From Asterochloris sp. CNOR1 (lineage: Eukaryota; Chlorophyta; Trebouxiophyceae; Trebouxiales; Trebouxiaceae): a stretch of 64,000 nucleotides of DNA. The position numbers and the translations under genes are program-made. Of this stretch, positions 50,801 through 61,500 are shown in pieces. Under the pieces are notes generated by a model, which had not been told where the DNA came from, ran no database searches, and saw nothing but the letters and a program-made list of their open reading frames with translations. The stretch covers positions 868,001-932,000 of the forward strand of contig OZ017760.1 in NCBI GenBank assembly GCA_963969365.1. The letters run 5' to 3'. The first letter of the stretch is position 1. Each line of letters starts with the position of its first letter.

Positions 50801-52223
50801 TTTGGGTGCAATGCAGCCACCTGGGAGGACTGCAGCCTCCAGTGGCGGTCATGCGGCGCAGGTATTGAACATGCTACCACTTTTGCTGAGAGCTCTGATG
50901 ACTGTGTCCCTAGCTTGGTGTGGCTCAGCAGCCTGGGATATTGCAGTCTTGCAGCGCAGACATGAACACGTCTCGACATTGGGAGGTCCTGACCGCCATC
51001 CTGCCACTGCTTCCTTGCTGGTGCCATGGCCTTGCTGGGCGCGCAGCTGCCCCCATGTCAGGTTCTTCAGCATGCTCCTGTAGTCCCTCAAGCCTGCTGC
51101 ATCTGCTGCTCTCCGCCAAAGCGCCCCCGCTGCCTGCAGGGGGCGCCTGTGCTGAAGGGCTCCAGCTGGCAGAGCGCTCCAGGCCAGCAGCCTGCCTGTC
51201 TGATGCGCTTCTCTGCAGGGCGTGCTAGCGCGTGAGTATCAGTCCACTGTGCACGTCCCTCTGCATTTGCCATTGCAATGCATCCTGCCCAGCCGCCTTT
51301 GCTCACATGCATGCACTTCTGCAAGAATCTCCGCCGATGCCCACTGCTGCATAGTTGAAGCCCTTCCTGCTTGTCAAGCTCATGCTTTGCCAGATCCTGC
51401 AGGCAGCCACCCCCGCCAGCCATAGCTCTGCTCTTGCTTCACCGCCAACAATGCATCGAGTTGCGATGCAGCACCCTCTGGGCAGATCCTTGTCTTCCAC
51501 ACAGTTTGCAGACCCTGCAGGCAGCCACCCTTGGCCGGCCCAGTATCTGGTCTTGCTTGCCCTGCCACCAGTAGATCGCCGTGCAGTGCCTTCCAGTCAG
51601 GCACTTGTCACCCATACACTGTCTTGGACACTGCAGGCCACCGCGCCCAGCCGGCCAGGGCTCTGCAGCGCTGCAGGCAGCGCTGGCCCGCCTGCCCAAA
51701 CCTGCCCAGCCTGGGCGCTCAAGTGCAGAACCGGCCCCAGCAGGCAGCGCGGAGCCCATGCCAGGCCACACCGGCGTCCGCATGGTATCAGAGATCAGGA
51801 AGATGATTGCCAAGAAAGTCGGCTGGCCAGTGCTGGTAGCGCCGCCCTCTGCCGCCCATCAGCACCCAGCAATTCCTGCAGGCATGGGCACTCTGCCCCG
51901 CCCAGCACCCATACTGAGGGGGCCAGCTGCCGCCCAGGCACCCACTCTGGCAGGACTGCCCTCCATCTTTGTGCTGTCTGGGTATCAGTCATCAGGTGGG
52001 TCTAGTGCTATACACACTGGTTTGTTGCCTCCTGCTGCCGTCCACATGTGGCTGCCTTGGTACAGGCGGGGCCCTCCTGTACTTGCATTTAAACAAGCTT
52101 TCTGCCAGAGCGTCATAGTGTTGTGCTTGCCTTTCACTGCAGGCCCCAGACCAGCCAGCACTGCGCAGCAAGGAGGGTCTTGCTCCTCCCACCATTCTCG
52201 CCAGCACGTCACGCCAGCACTGA
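47858..52223 (+). CDS. Gln/Ala/Pro-rich low-complexity protein, function unknown
   Basis: I do not recognise this protein. Likely exons: about 47858-48066 (ATG at 47858; the alternative ATG at 47836 opens another frame with a CPAC...CVWC pair); an exon near 48230-48382 with LSNVTEEDRVAAELLIGFR; a single large exon about 48978-50515, very rich in Gln, Ala, Pro and Ser, with a doubled motif (SSLVELHRRQQ and SSLLEVHRGCE); 50688-50860; about 51635-51994 with GVRMVSEIRKMIAKKVGWP; and 52142-52223 ending ILASTSRQH and stop. The open frame across the large exon is unbroken for more than 500 codons, and splice junctions keep phase at the end. The composition suggests a disordered nuclear regulator, but that is inference. 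The intron before 51635 is an array of copies of the exon's acceptor edge. Confidence 0.6.
48590..48760 (+). repeat. About 75-base tandem repeat
   Basis: Two and a half units share cttctgcg, atctgagccc(t/c)ctgc(t/c)agcgtctgcgcat and caggcagc(t/c). They sit in the intron, or possibly an exon, just before the large exon of the Gln/Ala-rich gene. Confidence 0.7.
51388..51660 (+). repeat. Three-copy intron array ending in a real exon acceptor
   Basis: Copies start at about 51388, 51505 and 51621 (period about 117). Each has a ctgcaggcagccacc-like core followed by a ccggcc-like tail; the last one is the true acceptor and exon start. Confidence 0.7.
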
Positions 52224-52583
52224 GGCACCCCCTTGCAGCTTGGCGCTGTGCCTCAGCTGCCAGGGGCCCTGCTTAAACAATGTGCCTCCCCCCCCCCCCC
52301 CCCCCCCCCTTCTAACCCCCTCCCTGTGTGCTTTGATAGGGCTTTGTCTTTGCCAACACTAGGCTGGCGTGAAAATTGCAACAGATGCCTCCAACAGTGC
52401 AAACACAAATCAGATGTGCCAGACACATGCAGCATTGATAACACAACAAAGCCTCAAGTGCCTTATTGTGTCTGCAAGGGGGAGATGTACGAAATCGACA
52501 CATTTGAAATGGGTGACAACGGGGACTGACTTCAGTGGTATCTCTCAGAAAAGTGGATTGTGCATGGACTTTTGAGGTCCACC
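52224..52583. other. Convergent intergenic region with a 22-base poly-C run
   Basis: It lies tail-to-tail between the Gln/Ala-rich gene and the BRUTUS-like gene. Bases 52288-52309 are an uninterrupted C run (G run on the minus strand). No gene is seen. Confidence 0.7.
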
Positions 52584-55500
52584 TCATACCAGCCTTGTAT
52601 TGTATGAGGCGCACCGCCCGCACTTGTGGTACACAAAATGGAATGGCACCTCGCTGCGCTGGCCACAGTCATGGCACAGGACATTCTGCAGGCAGGCAAG
52701 GATGCTTCTTGACATTGCCAGTTGTCATGCATGACGCACAGCCCCGAGTGGCCCCATCACGGTGGCCTCCAACACCAGGATGCAATGAGCCCCGCAGAGC
52801 CTGCCAGCGATGCAGTACCCAGAGCCTGACAACACGCATGACTCACGGCTAGGCACACACAGAGCAACGCGCCCAGCCTGCAGACCAGCAGCCCACCTGG
52901 CGGCGTGATGCATACTCTGGCGGCAAGTCATCGATCCTGGCAGTGAGGGAGTCAATCATGCGGAAGTACACACTCATGTCTCCCATGCTCTTGCTGCAGA
53001 CGGGGCAGGTGTAGTTGTACTTGGTGTACTGCCCGAAGCAGTGGCTGTGCATGAAGTGCCCACAGGGCAGCTCCTGCAGGCAGGGCAGGGGGGGTCAAGT
53101 GAGGTCGGTGCGGTGACAGAGAGCAGCGGTTGGGAGGGGGTCCCCCCTGACAGACGTCAGCTGGGATGTGAGTGTGATGCAATAGAAAGCAGACAGCAGC
53201 ACCGACGCTGCACAGGCAGCAGAGCAGCCAGCTGCAGGTGTTGCCATTCGTGACTGCAGGATGCACGTCTGCCCACTGCAACCCTCATTCAACGAGGCTG
53301 CCTGCTCTTCACCAGGTGCTTGCTGCAGAGGCCAGGCATGCACATTTGCCGCTTGCATGTGCTCAAGCCCACAGACTCACGCGATAGGGCTGCCTGCTGT
53401 CAAACAAGTACTCTGTGCAGACGGGGCAGGTAGACACGTCGCGGCACTTGTGCCCCGGGAACTCGGAGAGGTGCATGCACGCGTTGCACTCCATGCAGTG
53501 GCAGGCGTCCATGCCCAGCCCCTGCCCCACGCGGCACAGGTTGCAGAAGGGGCAGTGGTAGATGCTGCGCCCCTCCTCATCATCGTACAGGTGGCAGATG
53601 GAGCAGAAGTAGCGCGCCATGCGGCACTGGCAATTAGCGCAGCTGCCTGCAGGGTGGGGTCACTGGGCCGACCTTCGATATGGCATTGCCTGCTTGCAAG
53701 AGGACCCAAGGCTGCAAAACTAAATGACAGAATGCCTGCAGAAGCAGCACATGTTGCTGGCCAGGTGGCAGATAGAGCAGAAGCAGCACGCCATGCGGCA
53801 CTGGCAGTTGGGGCCTACACGCGCGGGACACAGTGGCTCAGCAGGCGGCCCGTACATGCCAGGAGTGAGATATGGCTCAGTGCCAGACACAGCAGCAGTC
53901 AAGCGCTGTCTTGCGCTGGCAGCTGGCACAGTGCCTGCACACTGGAGGGCATGTCTGATGTTGCTAGCCGCAGCAGGCTCTGGGTTGTTGCCTGCACTCT
54001 TGGAGATGGGCCTGAAAACACACAGCCAACCCAGGCTCAATCAAGTCAGCTGGCTCCTTGCAGTCAAGCCATACCTTTGTCCTAGCCAGGCGTGCCCACC
54101 TGCAGGCGACTGTTGAACTGTGGGCTCCATGCAGGCGGGCCCGTCACACAGCTGCGCTGCTGCTGCAGGTCAGGATGGCAAATGGACCACCACTCTGTCA
54201 CCTTCCCGGGGCTGCTCATGCTGCTGGGGCTGCAACTTCATGTCGGCAACTTGAGCTGTTGTAATCAGCACAGCCAAGCAGATGCGCACCCCGTGGCAGG
54301 GTACAGAGTCAACCCTCGCGCACCTGCTGGAGCCTGCTGGTGTCCGCACTTCATGCAGGCCATGCGGTCGACTGCGTGAGGGTCCAGCAGATGGTCCTCG
54401 GCCTGGTCATGGCAGAGGCGGCACACGTACATGCGATGGCAGCAGGGTGCGCTCAGCTTGCACCTGCATCATTGAGATCGAGGTGCAAGTATCAGGAGCC
54501 CGCTACAGGTATGCCCAGGCAGCAGGGCGTGCTCACGTTGGACCTGCAAATGGGAGCAGTGTATGCATGAGCCACAAAATTCTATGTTCTCACCAGACCA
54601 TGGCTGGCCAACCAGCTTGCAGCAAGGTGCACTCAACACCTTGACCCTGCAGGGAGCAGTGGCCAGCCTGTACAGGCGAAGGGGGGGCCTGATTATCTTT
54701 AGACCCACTTGCGCTCCGTGCACAGGGAACAACCGCAATGCAAGAAGCGGCAACAGATGCTGCGGCGAGATGCAGCAGAGCATGCCCACTAGCTTGTCCC
54801 TGCACATGGGCGCTAGCCATGTGCCGTGACTTGACTTGACAATGCAGTTGACTGGTGGGATGCCCTGCAGTGCTCCTCTCAACAGTCACCGTCCCGCAGG
54901 ATGCGAAAGTAGCTGCTGCAAAGATTTGCCAACCTGCGCTTGTAGTGGGCACATCCCAGAGCTCCCCCAGGGTGGTGGCTCTGGCGCAGATGGCTCAGTC
55001 CAGCCGTGTCCGCAGCCCTGGTGGGACTGGTCTGCAGACGCTTCTGCTGAGCCACAATGTACTTTGAGGCCATGATGTTTTGCATCAGGTAAGCCTTGCG
55101 CTTTGGTTCCAGGTCTGCACAAAGGCAGGGCACAGCAATGCTCAGCAGATGAACCACGATGATGCATTAGGCCGCGCACAATGGCGCACAGTTGGCACGG
55201 CTTGCAGCCCAGAAGCGGCGCATGCCGCTGCTGTTGGTGCAAGGCCTATCGTGGCCAGAGGTGCACTTGACAGGCCAGCACTTGGCAGCTCAGCGCCCAT
55301 GACAGAGCCTGCCTCAAATGAGCAACACAGAGGGTGGCAGAGAAGATATCTCTCAGGCATGGGGTGAGTGAAGAGAGTGCTGTTCTGCAAGGAGGGCGGC
55401 AGAGAGGGTGTCCAGGAATCCTGTTGGCATCAGCATTGGGAGATGCACACCGCAGACCCCACAGTCATGAATTTTCAAGAAGTGTTGCTGCTTCTGCCAG

Positions 55501-58500
55501 GCAAATGCAAAGCCTGTGTGGCAAGGGAATCCTGCAACTTGCCCGCGACTTACCTCGGTCGTTCCACATGCGCCTGACAGCCACCTCCAGCTGCTTCTGA
55601 TTCATCCTGAAGATGTCCTACATGCAGACAGGGCAGCGGCTTGCTGGGCAGGCGACAGGATCAAACCCTCAGCAAGACCTGAACTGGCGCTTCTTTTAGT
55701 GAGCTGGGCTGCAGACGGCCAAAAAGTCCCGATCGTCATCACCAAAGTGATGCTATGCAGCAGATCGCCTGCTCAAAGGATGAGCATACTGTGGCTGAGG
55801 GCTTGAAATTGAGAGAGTCCTGTAACCATGCTTCACACAGCACACGAGAAAGCGGCAGACCTCATTTCCTGGTCCCACTTTGGCTCAAACTGTTGACTGC
55901 CGACAACAGGATGCCACAGCATCATGAGCTGGGAGTCATGCACACCCCCCCGGTTTACCCGAGCATGAGGAGCTGCTGAACCCTTCCTGCCAAAAGTGGG
56001 ACGCCACATCAGGGGCCGGGCAGCAGGCCTCACCTCCCAGCCTGGTCTGAAGACGGGTGAGCTGCTGCGCTCCTGGTCACCTCCAGCATCCTGCCTGGCA
56101 GCAGCCCCTGAGTCTGTCAGGTATGCTGCCACATCATCCAACGCTGCAGGCGTGGCGGCAGGGGACCCACTGGCACCCGACGGCTGCAGGCAGGAAGCAA
56201 AAAGTGTGAAGGAAGGTAACTCCATGGGCACAGGGGGCAGGTCTCATGTCGGCAATTGACTGCAGCGCAGCCAGGACATGGCTGGCAAGTCCTGGTCCAA
56301 GCAAAAGGTTGCCAGCGTAGCACTGTTGTGCTTTTTCTGGGCCTTTTGCGTCAGGCATAGCAATGATAAGGTTGTATATGCAGTGCACTAGTAGCCATGC
56401 TTCTGAGCATTGTGGCTGTCGACCTGAGCACTTCAGGGTGGTCTGGCTGCACAGAAACAAGACTCTGACATACCTGCAGCTGCTCCTGCACCGTGGCAGC
56501 TGCTGAGTCAGGCATCGGCCGCAGAGTGGCGTCTAGCCACTGGTCAAACATGGTGTGCCGGGTGGCGCTGCGCAGGCTGTCCATCATGCCACGCTGCTCA
56601 TCAGGGGTGAACGAGCCTGCAGGGCCAACAGATACAGTCAGGTAGGATGTGGAAGGAGTTACCAGGCACATACTGTAGAGTAAAACAAGCCTTCAGCATC
56701 TGCTGAAGAAGGCAACTGGCAGTGCAGGGTATGCTGCGCTGCAATGGGCAGCTTGCGCAGGCTTGTCACATCGATGCACTGCCTGTTAGTCAGGGTTGAG
56801 CGAGCTTGCAGATTGGCATTGGGGTGAGGTTCTGTCCACAGGGCGTATCTGAGCGTCGTCTGCTGAGTGACCTCTGCCAGCCAGCATGCCCAGCCTGACA
56901 TTCCTCCCCAGCAAAGCAACACTTGAAAGCCTTAGGTTGAGAAGTAACCCAGATAAGGCAAGCATTGGTCAATTCATATACATGGCCTGCTGTTCTGAGC
57001 CTGCCTACAGTTTGCTGGGCCACACAGCTTTCCCTGACTAGACCTGCAGCTCAATGCCAATCCAGTGTAGCATTTCGCTGTACCACTGCCCACAGTGCTC
57101 TGGAGAGAACAATCAGCCCAGACTGCCCAGCCCTGGTACTCACCTTTGAGACGGCGCAGCAGGGCCTGCAACATGTCTGCCCCAGTGCTCTGGAGAATGA
57201 GCAGCTGCAAGATACAGGCTGATGTGGAGGCCTGGCACTCACCGATGACCCAGGGCAGCATGGCCTGCAGGACCTCTGCCCCAGTGCGCCCAATGATGCG
57301 CCCCACCAGCCTCTGCTGCTCATCACAGGTGAAGTGTTCTGCAAACAGCGGCCACAGCTCACGCTCCTCGGCGTTCACGTGCTGCTCCAGGGAGGCACGC
57401 ATCGCTGCAGTCATCTGCTGCAGCTGCTGGGCCTCGGCGCGGGCTGCAGCCACAGCCTGGGCTGCACGAAGCCTCTCAAAGATCTTCAGGCAGGAATTTG
57501 GGGGTTGGGCGTCAGTGCAGATGGTCGTCAATCATCTGCCAGGCTGGGCCGGCAGCTGCTAGGCCTGAGTGCGAGCAGCAGCTGCATCCTCAACGGCATG
57601 CAGGGAGTTGCAGGCAGGGACCAGGAGACATGCGTCAGTGCAGGGGTTGAAAGAGCGGTGACAGGCAGGGTTGGCGCAGCCTTTTGAGGTCTGCAGGCAA
57701 GCTCCTGGAATCGTTATACAATTTGCACACGGGCTGTGACATAGTGCCAACCAATGCAGAACAAGCCGCCTCTTGAGGATCTGCAGGCAGTGGCAGGGAG
57801 CCCTAGTGTCAGTGCGGGGGTGCATGCCCTATCAACCAGTGCCAGGCAGTGAGAATATCAGCCTCTCATTGCCCTGCTGAGCAGACACAGTAGGATTGCC
57901 AGCTGCTGCTGGGAAAGGCAGCCCCGACTGCAACGCTGCGGCATTGTTTTGTTGAGGTTGATGCGGTGATGCCAGCATTTCAAGCACGGCCGCACCGGGC
58001 CTGGAGACCTGCAACCCAGCTCTACGGTCCGCTTGTTGCCAGACCTCCTTTGATCAGCAGGAAAGTGTTAGCAGGGAGGCCCCATGATGGCAGACCTCCT
58101 GACATGGTGGTCCAGCTGACAACTCTGCAGCTGAACCGGCACAACCCTGCAGAGGCAGACTGCCCAATTGATGCACATTTGCAAACAGCTGCGCATCCTA
58201 CCAGTTGCCTGAAGCCAGGGACCAGCACAGAAAGAGATTTCCCCTCAGTCTGATCCAAGCCTTAGTGGCGCAATATCCGATCACCTTGTGCACATCCGCA
58301 AACAGTTGCGCCTCCTGCTGGTGATCTAGTGAGTAGGCATGTGACACGCGATGGAGGGCCTCCTTTGACTCCAGGGCAGGGAACACAATGTCATCCTCTG
58401 CCTGCAGGGGAACCCTGCCCATGTCAGCATCTCAGCAGCTCCAGAAAGAGGCTGGTGCTCTTGTGGGTGCCTGCTCAGCTGACCAATGACGCGCAGTCTT

Positions 58501-61500
58501 CCAAACAAGCATATGGTGCAGCCTCCTGGCCAAGCAGGCTGATGCGCTCTCTGGCACCAACCAAGGGGCAGAGTTGATGGGAGGCATACTACAAGACTTC
58601 TTGCTGGCATTGATGTGCGAGCAGGCCTCGGGACACATACGGGCAGCATGCATGGCAGCTTGACCTGAAGCCACAAGGCATGCCCCGCAACAAAGACTGC
58701 ACACCTCTGAATGAGCCCGATAGATGCCATCGAGGAATCTGAAGCGGCCCTCCAGCTGCTGCAGGGAGTGCTGCCAGTCCCAGCCATCATCATCCTCCAA
58801 GGCTGCTGCAAAGGCGTTCACATCCTGCTCCATGTGGTGCAGGTCCCGCCTCAGGGCCTGTGGGCAGCAAGACTCGGGGGTGACCACAACAGGCAGCAGG
58901 GTGGCCTCTCCTGCAGCCTTGCAGCACTGCCAGGCAGCCTTGCAAGCAGGACAGAAGGACTCTTGCCACCTCGGCCCAGTTACAATGTCAAGTGGCAACT
59001 CCTGCAAGCTGTTGACCATCCAAGCATAGGCCCCAGGCAGGCCGCCTGCTTTGATCATACCAGAGGCCCAGGGTTGAGCTTTGCCCTGCTCACAAGCCAG
59101 CGCTGGAAGTGCTTTGAAGAGGCAACTGGACATTCATGCTATGGTAACAGGCCGCCGCCTGTACTCACCGTAGCCATGGCCCCAGCAATGTTGTCCTGCT
59201 GAATAAGCAGCACTGCTCAGAACAGCTGCTGACCTTGTGGAACTGGAAGATGTGGTCAATGGGGTGGACGCGCTCCTCGGCTCTCCGGGCAGACCTGGGC
59301 TCAGCACTGCCAGGAGGCGAGGCATCGTCGAGTGCAGAGGATGGCCCAATTGCAGGGCTGCCTGGAAGGCCGCTGGCCCTTTCAGAGGCTGCCTGGGTGT
59401 GGCTGAGGACTTCTGTCCGCCGACGCTTGCGCTGAGGCTGCTCTTCATCAGCCATGGCAGCGGCAGCAGCGTCCTTGGAGGCTGCTTCTCCTGGCAGACC
59501 GTGCGCCTTTACCAGGAAGACGTCCGTCTGCAGCAGGGTGGACACTTAGATGGTGTCTGACTGACAACATGCCAAAGCAGAGGGTGGCCAACAACTGTGC
59601 CTAGGCCTGCAGCAGCATGCGCAGCACAGCAGCAGGTGGATGCGATATGCCGCAGCAGTGCGCAGCAGGGCAGTGTGCTGTCTGCATCTGGCTGAGGACT
59701 CCAAGCCAGTACCTGTCTGACTCAGCAGGCTGACTGCTGGGGCGCGACAAGCTGAAGGTGTGCAGTCTGTGTTGACTGTGTGATTTGTCCCTGGTGTTGG
59801 CACAGCAGGGCACAGAGCAGGGCCAGGCTTACCGCAACAGGAGGGGTTCCGGTGGTGCCACTCTTCGTCCAGCGCGTAAGCAGCTGCACTAGAGTGCGGT
59901 CGGCGGCAGGGGCAGCCAGCTGCATGTTGGTAACCAGCTCAGCTGCCTCTTCTGATGTGAGAGACGCTGCAGGCAGACAGGCCAGTCACTGTGTCACACC
60001 ATGCGCTGTCAACTTGGCAGCTACATGATGGTCACCAGAACAGCTGCCTCCTCTGGTGTTGTATCCGCTGCATGCACAACAAGCAGCGTGTCGCAAGGTG
60101 CCTTGTTGTAGACACAGCGCAGGTGTGGGGCTGTGTGCTGCCGCTGTTTGAGCGAGCAGCGAATACACCCAGCAGCACACCAGCAACATTGCTTGAGGCC
60201 ATGCTAAAGAGGAGGGAGCAAGCAGGCGGCAGAGCATGCTGCTGCAGTCGCAATGACCCCAGGGCCATATGATTGAGCCAGCCTCATACCTGCCACCCAG
60301 GGCATTACTCTCTCCAGCAGACGCAGGGGCATCCCCCTCAGCGTGCGCCACACCATGGCCCGCTGCTCCGCCGCACAGAGGTGCTTCTCCAGCAGAGGCA
60401 GCACATCTGCCTCCTCATGAGCCATGTGGCGGCTCATGCTGTGGCATACTGCATCTGCTGTGCTGCACAGCGTGCGCATGAGGCTGGCAGCTTCCTTGGA
60501 ACCGCGCCTGCAAGATTGAGAAGCCAGAATCAGTTTCGTTGAAGTGAGGCACAATCTGACACACGTCTCCACGTTCATGGCCTTGCCGCCGACGCCCTAA
60601 GAGGAGACATTTCTGGAGTTTGATGCTGGAGATGACCTTGCTGACGAGGTGTGCCAGCTCTTGCTTGGGCAACTGCATCCCCAGATGGCTGGGCTCCCAC
60701 ACACTGATGCTGAGCCGGAGCTCATGTGCAGCTGCCAAACAGCTGGAGGACAGCTGCAGAACCTCCCTGCACCACAGCAAAGCCTGATCCTACCTGGTGC
60801 TGGAAGTAACCTCGCTGAGCAGGTGCCCCAGCTTGTCCATCTGCGCAGCCTCGGCCTGGTGCTCATCCTCACAGCCTCGGGTACTCTCCGGGCTGGAGCC
60901 GCCCTCTGCCTCTGCTCCAGCACTCAGCAACTTCCTGCAGACAGAAGTACTTTTGTCCTCCTACTCTCAGCCAGAGTCATTGACGAGCTAAAGCCAGACA
61001 TAAAGCAGGCAGAGACACTGCGTGCTTGGCAAGCAGGCTCTGGCATGGCTGCTGCTGCCCCTGCATTGATGACAGCTCTGCATGCCTGGCATCGGCCCCA
61101 AGAATCATCAGGAACAGGGCTGCTTGCTGAGAGGCAGATGCTGAGCATGTCAGGCGTCCTGACATGGCACTTAATGCATGCATTTCGTTGCATGCTTGAT
61201 TGTGGGAATAGGGTCTTCACTGGCGTGGCAAGCACCGGGGCATGGCGCCACAGCATGTTATTGCCAGGAACAGGCATGGCTGGTATGCATGACTGCACTC
61301 ACTTGACTGCTGGGAACAAGACTTCATCCTCAGAGGCAGCATGGAAGGTGCACACTGCACGCAGGAACCTGTGGCGCTCTACTAGGCCCCGTAGCTGCGA
61401 GGCACTTGTGTCGCGGCTTTGCTGGAGCTTGGACGCCTGCAGTGAGGCAAGCTGTGGCGGTGTCGGGGACACTTTCAACAAGGGGCAGCAGCTTTGACAG

